Below are positions 20,544-31,998 of a stretch of DNA of 60,000 bases, piece after piece. Source of the DNA: Cryptomeria japonica (Eukaryota > Streptophyta > Pinopsida > Cupressales > Cupressaceae). The stretch spans positions 376,357,392 to 376,417,391 of the forward strand of contig NC_081415.1 of assembly GCF_030272615.1 (NCBI RefSeq), in the 5' to 3' direction. A program made the translations under genes and the position numbers. How positions within the stretch are numbered: the first letter of the stretch is position 1; the number at the start of each line of letters is the position of its first letter. The notes beneath the pieces are model-generated. The model saw only the letters and a list, made by a program, of their open reading frames with translations, was not told the origin of the DNA and did not search any database.

Positions 20544-21990
20544 TGTAGACACATAGATCTGTCCACTTAATTAAATGAATATTTAGTATTTATTTGATTA
20601 TTTAACCATCAATCAACAGTTAATTAAATTAATATTAAATTAATTCATATTGAACCTCTTCTTCTATTAACTAAATAAATTATTCAATTTATTTAAATTA
20701 ATTCATTAAACCATACTCTAACAATTAATTAAATGAATAAAGCATATTTGTTTAATTTAACCCCCTTTCCTCATTTAATAAATAAATATTTATTTAAAAT
20801 CTCTAAACTCCCTCCTCCCCCACTTGCATTCTCCTACAAATACAAGTTGCATAATGTTAGTTGAAATAAATGAATTAAAATCCCATTTTCTCTCACCCAC
20901 CAAACCCACTTGCATCCTAAATCCCTTCTAGATTCTTCTAATCCCTTCCAAACTACCCTAATCCTATCCCCTAATTATTGTCACATTCTTAAGCAAAGAG
21001 AAGTCACTTCTCAAAGCCTCCAAAGTCTTTGAAAAGTATTAAAGGCTTTTATTCTCCAACAAGTTAACCCCCAAAGTCTTCCAAACCATTTATGGCTCTT
21101 ATATAACCATTTATGGCTCTTACATAACCATTAATGGTTAAACTCAACTCACCCACATGGTTAGAGACTTTCCCTCTAACTCAACCCTCATTTAACTCAT
21201 GTGTCTCTTCAAGCATTTATTTCTTTGACCATGGTTATCTCCATTATCTGTTGCACAAGAGTTTATCCATTGGATAAAGACATTATTCATTGGATAAAAT
21301 CTTTATTCACTAACTCAAGCCTAACCAAACCCTCCCAAGGTAACCTTCATGTCATCTCAAGCATTTAATGCTTCTTCCCTCTCCTCTCAAGCAATCTAAT
21401 GTTGACATTTTTCATCATGGTATTGGGTTGAAAGACACCACATGGATCACAAACCCATCAATCTAGGCCCTTATTAAGATTACTCAATCTTGACCATCCA
21501 ATGCCCTATTTTCGCTATAAACAGAGCTCTCATTCATCATTTTAAAAATCATAAATCCCTATGCATCAAACTTATAGTCATTTTAAGAGATAATTTTAGA
21601 AGCATTAGCATTTTTATTTTGATAAAAAATACATAGACTAATTAGGTGCTTTCTCATAGTAGTTTATTTACACTTTCATAGGCATTTGTTCTCATTTTCA
21701 TAAACATCTTGAATCTTCATAAGACATCCATGAATAGTGCAAAAAGTTGAGAGCTACACTCATGTGGGACTTGGAGATGAGAGGAACAAGGGAGGAGCAA
21801 CTATGATCATTGTGGGGAGCATCTTAGGGGGTTTACTTTCCCTCTTTCGTTTGTGTATGCTTCTTCTTGTATTTTTTATCTCTCTTGATATGCATGTTTA
21901 GGTTCATAAGTTCATTTGTGTTTTGTTTTTATTGTCACTAACATACTAACGATTTGAACTTGTCTTGTGCCTCCTTTTTAGCATGCATCA
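20544..21990 (+). repeat. Tat-1 5' LTR
   Basis: It starts TGTAGACACATAGATC and ends GCATGCATCA. The TATA position (21516-21523) reads TATAAACA against TATAAATA in the 3' LTR. A ~22-bp duplication (CCATTTATGGCTCTTA, near 21090-21125) is present here but single in the 3' LTR, so it arose after insertion or was lost there. Confidence 0.93.
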
Positions 21991-21992
21991 TT

Positions 21993-22010
21993 TGGTGAAC
22001 CCGACGTGAA
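21993..22010 (+). other. Tat-1 primer-binding site
   Basis: TGGTGAACCCGACGTGAA begins two bases after the LTR end and has the required TGG start. I do not assign the tRNA. Confidence 0.75.
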
Positions 22011-22087
22011 TCAAACATGCAACCTTCTGATCTGATTTCTGATTGTTTTTGTGATTTTCTTATAATTTCCACACATAGGTTGCACTT

Positions 22088-22400
22088 TAGCGCTTTTCTC
22101 TCATGTTTTGGCACTAACGTTTGAAGATTTTTAGCACTTTTGTGAGAATTTTAGTGCTTTTGCCATAGTTTTAGCACTTTTGCTATAGTTGTAGCGCTTG
22201 GTTTATTAATTAGCACTTTTGTAATAATCTAGCACTTTTGCACTCTCTGCTTGTTAGTCTTTTAATTCTGTCAAAACTATTTAAATAGCTCTTTTGTTCA
22301 TAGTTTAGCATTGTTGTGATTTGTTTTTGCGCCTTTGAAATACTTTGGCGCTTTTGTCCGAAGTAGCGCTTATGTTTTTTCACAGCGTAGAGCTTTTGTA
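22088..22400 (+). repeat. Tat-1 sense-leader array, ~20-bp units
   Basis: About fifteen units follow the core TAGCRCTTTTG. Clear starts are 22088, 22132, 22152, 22172, 22192, 22211, 22230, 22286, 22306, 22346, 22364 and 22388. The spacing is mostly 19-20 bp. Units are divergent between the cores. A reverse-complement array of the same kind lies at 36721-36985. Confidence 0.85.
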
Positions 22401-24814
22401 ACAGAGAGCTAAAACAAAATTGTAACCAAAAATTTAAACTTAGGCTTGTGGAAGCCCACCAAAGGATTTTTATCTTTCACTAATTTTTCTTCTTGCAGGT
22501 CACTAACAATTTCTTGCAGGCTTCAAGGAGTTAGAATGAGGAATTTAATTTCTTTCTAGCTTGTTAAGTTGGGTAAAAACAATTCATTTTCCTTTTGTTT
22601 AAAACAAATCTCATCTTTTATTTTGGGCTAAAAATCAACAACATCTTCATTTTGGGCTTAAAAAGAATCTCATTGTGAGCTAAAAAGAACAACAAATAGA
22701 ACAACTTTGTTTTCTTGCAAGTTAGGGAAAAACATTTCAATTTGGGCTCAAAAAGAACCAACAATCTTTCATTTCTTGCAAGGATAAAATTCAAAATGAT
22801 TCTTTTATTTGCAAGTTAAAAAGAACAATCAAAACTTGTCCATTTTGTTTACAAAATGATTTTCTTTTACGCAAATGTGCTTTCAATTTTGTTGACTAGG
22901 ATTTCACTTTCCTAGTTAGAAAACATTTTGCTTTGTGGAATTAAAAAGAACATTATGTTTGTTGGAGCAACATCTCCAAATGGCAAAGAGATAATATTTC
23001 AATAAAAGGCTAAAAAGAACAAGTGTTTTTCATGTTTAGCACGCTTGTGCAAATCTGTAGAGTGGTCCCATTTATAACATACACTATCCTCTCCCTTAGC
23101 TCTCGTGGTCCTAGGTACAAGAGAAAAGTGTTAGTAACACTCTGAATTTTCTATTTTTAAGAGAGGCCTTCCAAGAGACACATCACTCTTGGGAATGACC
23201 TTGTGTGGTAAATCCTTCGATCCACTATAGAAATCAGGTGAGACCAAAAGTTGTAGCCTTGGGTGTAGTTGTTCCTACAGTGTAACTTGCTGAAAGGACA
23301 TATGGGCCCCATCACAAGTTACAAGACTCTTAAGTGAGTCACTGCATAATGAACTTACGTTCAAAGACATCGAACATTACTAGACACCTCTTATTTTAGA
23401 AGCCCACCCATTCTATTGATTGAAGATATTTGTGAAAAGTTCAGTGCAAGAGCATAGATGGTTTTGCTCCCAAGATACTCACCATACATATTTCCTTGAG
23501 TAGAAACATGGATTTTTGAAAGGCTACTTGTAGCTCAATGAAAGTGGTGACTCCCCCATTATAGGGATCATCTATCTGTTATGCTCATGCAAGACTTAGT
23601 ATATCAAATCCTTAACTGCCACGATGGGATACATAAGGTATGTAGTACCAAAGCCAAAGAAATATCAAGATGTGGGCTGAAAATATTGCAACTGGCCATG
23701 ACCTTAGGGATAAAAAGTGTTTGAGTTGTCTTCATTGTGTTTTAGACTAGTAATAATTTGGGCCGACTTCAGGCTTTGGGAACATAAAATACATTTATAA
23801 AGGGTCAAAAATTCCATGATTTAGACCCACACCTATGGTGCCTTTATTGAAAAGGGGCAAGATAATTGTGCTTGTGTGTTTGTTGTGTTTTCTTGTCAAA
23901 TAAATTCAAAACAATTGAAACCATGTATCCATCCAATAAATCTACATCAAACATTGATAAACAAAACAACATCAACAAGTGAAACAATGTATCATTTTGT
24001 ATGACCATCACTCATATCTTAAGAAAAAGGAGTCTTCATCAAAAGACCAAATTGAAGAAGAGACAACTTGGTTCAAAAGCTTTTATCAAAAAAAAGAAAT
24101 TTTTCTATATCAATATACAATTATTTCTCTCACATAGGGTATTCTTGCATCATATGCACTTGTACCTTTAGGGCAAATCCAATGAATTTGACAAAGAGCC
24201 TTTGAGAAATAGAGCTTTCACTCAATATAGAGCTTTTGATTATCACAAAAACAAAGGGGGCAAGATCAATCCTTCTTTATTTCCTCAAATCTGTATCACA
24301 TACAACGAAGCTTGAGGGGAACCACCAACCCCTGTAAGAGAGGAAGAAGTAGAAACCCCCTTCATAATGAAATAATTTTATTGAGACATATATCCTACCC
24401 ACTTTCACATCCAAACATCACAAAAATCACTCAACTCTCAACACAAAGAGGTTTCTGTCCTTAGTATTTTTAGATATTTCTTAACCAAACCAACAAATCA
24501 TTTTAGGGTGTCTCTACATCTAGGATCAATCATCCTAAGAGGCATTTCTACACATTTAGATAGGTTAAAAATAGTTTATGAGTGCATCCTCTCATTGCTA
24601 GGTAGCTTGGATTGTAACATATCTCAAACCTTGCTATACCTCATCACATCAAATTGTTGAAAAACACAAGAGCAATTCACAAAGAACTCTGTTGACATCC
24701 AACCTTCAGTGTTAGAGACCTATCTTTCACCAAACATTTCATAAAACTTGTCTTCCATCAAAAAATTTCATCACCATCTTATAATCACTTTCACAAACAT
24801 CACCTTTCAAAAAC
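22401..24814 (+). other. Tat-1 leader, non-coding
   Basis: There is no protein-like frame. 22486-22521 has two copies of TTCTTGCAGG, which resemble 3' splice sites. 22560-23030 has a loose repeat of GGGCTAAAAAGAAC and CTTGCAAGTTAAAAAG. Blocks at 23190-23240 (GGGAATGACC ... CCACTATAGAAA) and near 23672-23710 (AAGATGTGGGCTGAAAAT ... CCTTAGGGATA) have counterparts in the Tat-2 leader. Confidence 0.6.
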
Positions 24815-26700
24815 ATGTCTCAAACAAGATCAATGTGAAACCGACAACCAAAAATTGAAGAGGAGGAAGAAAACCTCAACAATTTTCATGAGGCCTTTGG
24901 AGGAGGCACTAATGATGAAGAACCCAACATTCCAACTCTAGAAGATATATAAAGGGCACAATATAATCCAAAATTCAATGGACTCTTTGATGAAATTCTT
25001 AGAAACAATGCAAATGCTCATTTCTTGAGACTTGCTCAATAGGGTTTCAAACTACCCTCCAACTTTGATACACCAAAGATACAACAAATATCTGAGCAAC
25101 ATAGCCATCACGATGGTGGAGGAGGTAGAGAATACTTCCACTATGACCCTAATCATCAAGGGAATCCTCCACCTCCTCCTCCTTCTTCAGAAATAGACAT
25201 GTTGATCAAGGTAACAAGTAGAAAATGTCGCCCAACAACTGAACAGTGGTGTGAAGACAAAACGGTTCTCACTTAATGACATTTGTCCCTATCCTTTTGA
25301 TAGGAACTTTCTTATGCCACCTTTTCCATGAGGGTTTGAAACACCCAAATTTAAAAATTATAGGGGCAAAGGAGATCATAGGGACCATGTACAATAATTT
25401 CACTCAGCTTGCTTGGAGGTGGCCTATGAGGATACATATCTAATGTGCCTCTTTCCTCAAAGTTTAGGAGGCACAACCATACAATGGTTTTCACGACTAC
25501 CAGGTGGCATTAGAACTTTTAAGGAACTGGTCCAAAAATTCATCACTCATTATGCACACAACATAGAACATGATGTCACCATGGTAGATTTGTGCAACAA
25601 CAAACAAAAACTAGGGGAGTTATTCTCAACTTTCCTACAATGGTGGAGGCAACTGTCTAGCGGATGCTCCCTTCATCTACCTGAGCAAGAATTAGTAAAA
25701 ATTTTCATTTCCAACTTAAAAGATGAAATGGAATTTTATTTGGACATGAAGTGTACAAAATCCTTTGAAGAAATGATCACTCAAGGACTCAAATGTGAAA
25801 GAGCCATCATAAAAAAGGGACTTATCAAAATTTATAATGAACCCAAAGATGGCCCTCATCCACATTATAATAGTGATAAACCAAAATTTTGGAACAAAAA
25901 CAAGAACATTGTCAATGACGAGATAGTGGATGCATGAACAATAAAAATTGCACAACCTCTGGTTAGGTTTGCAAGACAAAATCCCTCTCCTAACAACAAC
26001 ACCATCAATAATCCACAAAATCAAGGTCACAATACACAACAAGAGGAACCAAAACAAAAGCAACAAAACTACAAGCCAAAACACACATATACATCCTTAG
26101 GGGAACCTATTGAAATGATCTTACATCAATTGATATCCTCCAATCTTTTGACCTTACCAAAAACATCCAATTATGAGCCTCAAGTCAAGCCTCCATGGTG
26201 GTGAGATCATGAACATTGTGAATTTCACCAAGGAAGAGGGCATAAAACAAGCATTTGCCATTGACTGAAAGATCTTGTTCATGATCTTATTGATAGAAGA
26301 GAAATTGAAATTGAAGGACATGACCCTAAAACATCCAATGATGATCATTTAACGTTCAAGAATCCACTTTCATCACATGATCTAAGGGGTCCTTCCACCT
26401 CAAGGAGAAACACAGATACCACAACCAGTTATACACAAGCTACATACAATTATACTGCGAATCAACTTTATGATGTGGATGAACAAGTTGCAACTCTTAC
26501 CATAAAAGATCAAAATTCTACATGCAATGTTGTTACGCATCTTAGCAAGATTACTATTCGAGTAGCACCACAAGGAATGACACCCCTCCCCAAAAACTAT
26601 AATCTTGTAAAACAATTGGATAAGATGCCAACCCTCATCTCCATATTAGAGCTTTTGCGCTTATCCCCCTAACATAAAACAATCTTGGATCAAGCTCTCC
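24815..26700 (+). pseudogene. gag: Tat-1 gag
   Basis: The start at ATG 24815 fits the first protein-like codons (MSQTRSM, then a TGA). The N-terminal domain NPKFNGLFDEIL ... GFKLPSNFD is matched by Tat-2. A His/Gly/Pro-rich linker follows, then the gag core at 25330-25935: GFETPKFKNYRG, AYEDTYLMCLFPQSLGG, IQWFSRLPGGIRTFKELV, VDLCNNKQKLGE, LVKIFISNLKDEM. The nucleocapsid end carries a CxFHxxxxGHxTxxC-type knuckle at 26214-26262 (HCEFHQGRGHKTSIC). Stops occur throughout, though 25413-25937 is open. Confidence 0.88.
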
Positions 26701-26759
26701 AAGAAGTTTCCATCCCTGCTAACCTCAATAGAGATCAATTTTAAACCATGGTTGGTAGT

Positions 26760-27190
26760 CTAAAGTCATCACCATGTCTCACTTTTACCGAAAGTGACAA
26801 CACATCTTTCCAACAACCCCATAATGCCTCTCTCCATATTGAAGGATTCGTAAACCAACATAGAATCAATTGAGTCTTGATTGACAATGGAACCGGCTTA
26901 AACATATGCACCTTGCAGTTAGTCATAGCATTGGGTTATGCAGTAGAATCAGTGGATGTCAACAAAAAGATAACCATCAAAGCATATGATGATGCAAAAT
27001 GTTCTTTCAGAGGAGTTGCTATATTACCTATCAGGGTTGGGCTAGTGGTGAAGCATATAGTTTGCCAAATTCTAGACCTTCCTTTTCCATATAATCTCTT
27101 GTTAGGAAGACCTTGGATACATGCCATGCAAGCAATCCCATCCACCTATCACCAATGTTTCAAGTTTCCACATAATGGGGTATAAATTAC
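26760..27190 (+). pseudogene. Tat-1 protease
   Basis: A retropepsin-like domain. The active site reads LIDNGTGLNICTL (DNG at 26883-26891), where Tat-2 has DGG. KITIKAYDDAKCSFRG and the flap-end motif LLLGRPWIHAM follow, then PSTYHQCFKFPHNG. It is open from 26877 to 27185. A stop just before the active site and one at 27183 break the polyprotein. Confidence 0.85.
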
Positions 27191-27299
27191 AATCCTCGGT
27201 GATGCTAATCCATTTGCATATTGTAATAATATTCACCATCAGCCACAGATCACCATACCTAACAACAGAGAAGCTATCCCTTCCTCATCATATGTTAAT

Positions 27300-28840
27300 C
27301 TAGCCTCTCTTTCCAGCTTAACAACCCCTACACCAAAGCAGGAGAAATTGAAAATGAAAATGGCTGAGGAAGGTCTCGGGGAATATAATCTTAGCCAACT
27401 TTTTTATGTTGGGCAATTACTCACATCCCCTAGAACTCATGGTGAACCCTAATGTTTACTTAAAACACCGCTGGACAAAATAACTTGTACTTTGGCATAA
27501 TTCACCCCTATTAAAAGACAAGAGGAGGAAACCATGGATGAAGACCTGGAAGCATGGATCTACATAGACCCTATCGACAAAGAAAGCCTGAAGGCTAAGC
27601 TCCCCACTGACAAATATGGCAAAGGCTTCACTATAATGCAAAGAATGGGCTATGATGGCCATAGTGCTTTAAGACCTTGCAAACAAGGACAACAAGAGCC
27701 CTTACAACTGGAGTTGAAACCAAGAGATAAAGTTGGAGTTGGTTTTCAAAGAGAATCTCTTCCCAAGCCTTGATTCAAAGGAAAACCTAGCAAACTCATG
27801 TATCAGACAATTACTCCAAGGATGCAATCATTGACCATATCTACAACACCAACAACATCTAAAACACCAATATTCCCACCAACAACACCTACAACACCAA
27901 CAACCCCATTAGGAGCACCAACAACATCTGCAGCACCAACAACCCCATCAGCAGCATCGGCAACACCAACAACACCAATAAACCCATCAGCGACACTGGC
28001 AATACCAACAACACCAAAACACCCATCAGCAACATGAGCAATCCCACCTCCAATGGTACATAAGCCAATAACTAATGCACTATTAAATTCAAAAGACATC
28101 CCAGCTTGGTACATTGATCGGATGCTAGAGAGTGATTCAAAGACAGACTCACATGAGTGGGAATGGGATTCAGTGCACTTAAATACTACAGACAAGGAAG
28201 AAACATCACCCCCTCCACCTCGTAAGGATATACCAGTTTATGGAGAAGCATGGATTAAAACTTTTTGGGCTCCTAAGCTCGAAGCAACTTCCATAGGCCC
28301 TACGTCAAATCCTACACCTGAATCTGACAAGGAGAGTACCATCGATCAACTTCACACCTCCGTATTAACCCTCACTGATGCCCCCTATGAACTCAACTTA
28401 ATTGATGAAGTAATGCCTATCATTCAACCTGAACTCATTGAATGGAACTAGCCAAATCCCCCATGCCTTGACCATTTCCAAAATGATGAGGCACTCATAG
28501 ACTTTCTAGAATTATAGGATAACATACCAAGCGAGGATCATAAAGCTAGGTTTTTCATTGAACTTAACAGTGCAACATACTTTTTTTATCCCAAAAGAGT
28601 TAAAAAAAAGAGCGTATCCAAAGGTGAAAACCTCTCTGAGGTGCCTGAGGATGAAAGGTTTGACTTCCTCCCCTTTAGTATGAATCAGGAGAGATCAACC
28701 ATCCTAATAAAGGAAACAAAAGAATTCAATGTCGGGACGCCTGAGACTCCTCACAAGATACATTTGGCATCTCTATTAACAGCTGAAGAACAACCAAAAT
28801 TTGTGGAATTCTTCTAGAAGCGCCAAATCAACTTTGCATG
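27300..28840 (+). pseudogene. Tat-1 protease-RT spacer with G-patch-like motif
   Basis: This continues the polyprotein. A G-patch-like segment lies at 27610-27700 (KYGKGFTIMQRMGYDG); such Gly-rich RNA-binding motifs follow protease in some retroelements. A Thr/Pro-rich low-complexity part (27838-28037) comes next. Then comes an acidic motif shared with Tat-2 (DSHEWEWDS at 28146-28172), and a stretch GENLSEVPEDERFDFLP leading into RT. There are stops near 28036, 28449, 28516 and 28817. Confidence 0.75.
27838..28037 (+). repeat. Thr-Pro minisatellite in the Tat-1 spacer
   Basis: Irregular repeats of ACACCAACA and ACCCCATCAGCA encode TTPTTP and NPSAT runs. Tat-2 has no such run, so it is an expansion specific to this copy or subfamily. 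Confidence 0.8.
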
Positions 28841-29640
28841 GTCTTATGCAGGCATGCCTGGCTTAGATCCAAATTTGGTCATGCATCACCTAACTATAGC
28901 AGAGGGAGCTAAACCTGTCAAACAAAAGTTCTCAAAGATGCACCCACAGATTGTCGTTCTTGTCAAAGTTGAACTTAAAATCACTTGGATTTTGGTTTCA
29001 TTAGACCAATTGATTATGCAAAATGGATCTCCAATATTGTACATGTTGGTAAACCTAATGGGGGCATCCGTATTTATATGGAATTCAGAGGTTTGAAAAA
29101 ATAATTTCCTAAAGATGACTTCCCCTTACCGAAAATTGACATGATTGTTGATCTAACAACAAGTCATGCAAATGCTTTCTCTTATGGATAACTTTTTAGG
29201 GTATAACCAGATTCAAATTACTCCAAAGGATCAACACAAAACTGCTTTCACATGTCCATGGGGAACATACTATTGGAATGTGATGCCATTTGGTCTAAAG
29301 AATGCAAGGGCAACATATCAAAGAGCCATGACTACCATCTTCCATAATATGATGCACACCATAATGAAAGATTATATCGATGATTTACTAGCTAAATCAT
29401 TAACAAGAGAGGATCATCTTGCAGTACTGGATAAAATATTCAATAGATTAGAACAATATCACATTCGTCTCAATCCCAAGAAATGTGTCTTTGGAGTAAC
29501 TTCCAGGAAGCTCCTAGGATACATTATCTCAAGCAAAGGCATTGAGGTAGATCCTACGAAAGTCAAGGCAATGATGGACATGCCACCTCCAAAGAATATC
29601 AGTCAATTGAGGACATTACAAGGGCGGCTACAATCCATTC
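28841..29640 (+). pseudogene. Tat-1 reverse transcriptase
   Basis: It would copy element RNA into DNA. The domain begins with FAWSYAGMPGLDP and AKPVKQKFSKMHP. The fingers segment is damaged: a frame change near 28970-29000 and a stop near 29100. The palm has FSLMDNFLGYNQI with the first catalytic Asp, FTCPWGTYYWNVMPFGLKNA, and the active site YIDDL at 29373-29387. The thumb side is LNPKKCVFGVTSRKLLGYI. It is open from 29166 to a TGA at 29643. Confidence 0.92.
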
Positions 29641-30200
29641 GGTGATTCATTGCACAACTGGCTGATAAATGTCATCCCTTCACTCATTTATTACACAAAA
29701 ATATCCACTTTCAATGGGATGCAAAATGCTAGCAAGCATTCCAAATTCTTGAAGACTACCTAATGAATACACCATTGTTGATTCCACTAGATCCAAGAAG
29801 ACCTCTATTGCTATACATTTCAGCTACAAACACAACATTAGGAGTATTGCTGGCACAACATAATGCGGAAGGAAAAGAATGTATTGTCTACTACATCTAT
29901 CAAACAGTGGTAGGCTATGAACTCAATTACACACCTATTGAGTGAGCTTTCCTAGTAGTTATCTTGGTAGCCACCAAATTGAGGCACTACATGTTAAGGC
30001 ACAAAGTATAACCTATTGCCAAGATAGATCCACTCAAGTACCTACTCAGCAAGGCAACATTGATAGGATTCTTGGCCAAATAGGTTATGATCTTGAGTAA
30101 ATTTGATATTGAGTATGTGAACCATAAAGCTATCAAGGGATAGGATATTGCAAATCAGTTGGCTGATACACCACTCAAAGGCGACCATCCTCTTATTTCC
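29641..30200 (+). pseudogene. Tat-1 first RNase H
   Basis: It follows RT directly: FTHLLHKNIHFQWD, then PLLLYISATNTTLGVLLAQHN, and ATKLRHYMLRHKV. KIDPLKYLLSKATL and FDIEYVNHKAIKG lead to ANQLADTPL. Stops at about 29729, 29943, 30010, 30081, 30141 and 30216 break it. This is the RT-linked RNase H with its connection segment. Confidence 0.88.
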
Positions 30201-30224
30201 AACTTTTCAGATGAATAAATTTTC

Positions 30225-30870
30225 ATGATCATAGCTACACAACCCTCGAAGCTATATTTTGATGGCTCATACACTAGACATGGCTCAGGGGTAGGTATTC
30301 TTTTTATCACACCTCAAGGTCACAACATCCCAAAGTCTTACAGGCTCACTTTCCCATGCACACATAATATAGCAGAATATGAGGTCTTGATCATGGGACT
30401 CAGATTGGCCATACAATGGAATCTCCAAGAGCTACAACTATATGGAGATTCCTCGCTGGTCATCCGACAAGTCACCGATGAATATCAAACAAAGGATGAT
30501 AAGATCATGTCATACAAAAGGATGGTGGATAGTTTCAAAGAATCATTTACAATTATCACATTTAAGAAACTGCCAAGAGATCAGAATCGAGTTGTTGACG
30601 CAATGGATACAATTGCATCTCTCCTGGATCTTCCACAAAATTCGACATGCTATGAGTTCTTGGTAGAACAAATTTGGATCCCAGCTTATGATATCCCTGA
30701 AACTGAAATGATATGTTGCCTTGTCGGTTCTGACTCCCCATGGTACGGTGGGTTTTTCACTTACTTATGTGATCACACACTTCCCCCTAACCAATCAAAC
30801 AACCAAGGAAAAACCTTTATCTGCCAAACCGCTCGATACACCATCATTGCCGAAACCCTATACAGATGAA
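30225..30870 (+). pseudogene. Tat-1 second RNase H (Tat-lineage type)
   Basis: A second, independent RNase H domain: KLYFDGSYTRHGSGVGILF with the first acidic residue, NIAEYEVLIMGLRLAI with the Glu, LQLYGDSSLVIRQV with the Asp, and a DQNRVVDAMDTIASLL end. An extra RNase H placed before integrase is specific to Tat elements. It is open over 214 codons. A linker (YEFLVEQIWIPAYDIPE) leads to integrase. Confidence 0.93.
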
Positions 30871-30904
30871 GTCTTGATGGTACTCTCCTTCGAAGTTTGG
30901 AACA

Positions 30905-31998
30905 AGGTGAGATAAAAAAAAGCCTTGGAAAAGGTACATGAAGGAATTTTTGGGGCTCACTCAAGTGGTCCTTCACTAGCAAATAAAAGCATGCGAGCTA
31001 GATACTATTGGCCCTCCATGGAAAAATACTCCTACTATTTTGTCAAAAAGTGCAAGAAGTGCCAAGTTCATGAAGATATGATACATGCCCTAGCATAGGA
31101 ATTGCAACCTATCATGACACCATGGCCCTTTTGTCAATGGGGACTTGACCTTGTGGGTAAAATCCATCCATCTTCATCCAACGGTCATATATTTATCATT
31201 ACTACCACATAATACTTCACAAAGTGGATCGAAGACGTTCCACTTACCCAAGTCACCGGTAAGCAGATAGCTTCATTCATCCTAAATTACATCATCTGTC
31301 GGTATGGTGTACCCACGTCCATCATAATAGATAACAGACTCCCTTTCAAAAATCAAGATGTCCATGAACTCTGTGAGAAGTTTCATATCCAACACCATTT
31401 TTCCACCCCATATTACCCACAAGGCAATGGTCAATCCAAAGCATCCAACAAGAACATATTGAGGATCCTCAAAAAGATAGTCAATGATGTTGGTCATCAT
31501 TGGCACATTTGATTGAATCCAACACTATGGGCCTATCGAACTAGCATTTGAACCCCTACAAGCGTAATCCCCTACTCACTAGTTTATGGACCAAAAACCA
31601 CCTTGCCTATTAAGGTTGAATTACCATCTCTACCGATCTCCTTGCACAATCTAATAGATGATGAAGAATACCAAGTCTCATGTCTTCAGGACTTGGAACT
31701 ACTCGGTGAAAAGCAACAAGCTTCCTACAACCACCTAAAAGCCTATCACCAGTGCATGAGCAAAAGATACAATCATTGGGTCAAACCTCGCATATTTGAG
31801 GTAGGAGATCTTGTTCTTAGGGAGAATCCTTACAATCAACCGAATAGAGAACATCAGGGAAAGTTTGAATCAAATTGGCTGGGTCCATATGTCATCACTT
31901 CCATCTTCGGGTCTTGGGCATATCAATTAGCAACTTCAGAAGGGGAACAACTAGAAGATCCAATCAACAACATGCATCTCAAAAAATTTCATACATAA
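30905..31998 (+). pseudogene. Tat-1 integrase
   Basis: The zinc site is HEGIFGAHSSG ... CKKCQVH. The catalytic core has WGLDLVG with the first Asp and SIIIDNRLPFK with the second Asp. In NGQSKASNK a Lys stands where the family has the catalytic Glu. The C-terminal GPY-type motif is NWLGPYVITSI, and the protein ends MHLKKFHT at 31998. Stops occur near 31099, 31210, 31511 and 31550. The E-to-K change alone would abolish activity. Confidence 0.9.

Noticed and set aside
27803-28195. Val/Gly-rich minus-strand frame of 130 codons
   Set aside because: It is the complement of the Thr/Pro minisatellite in the Tat-1 spacer.
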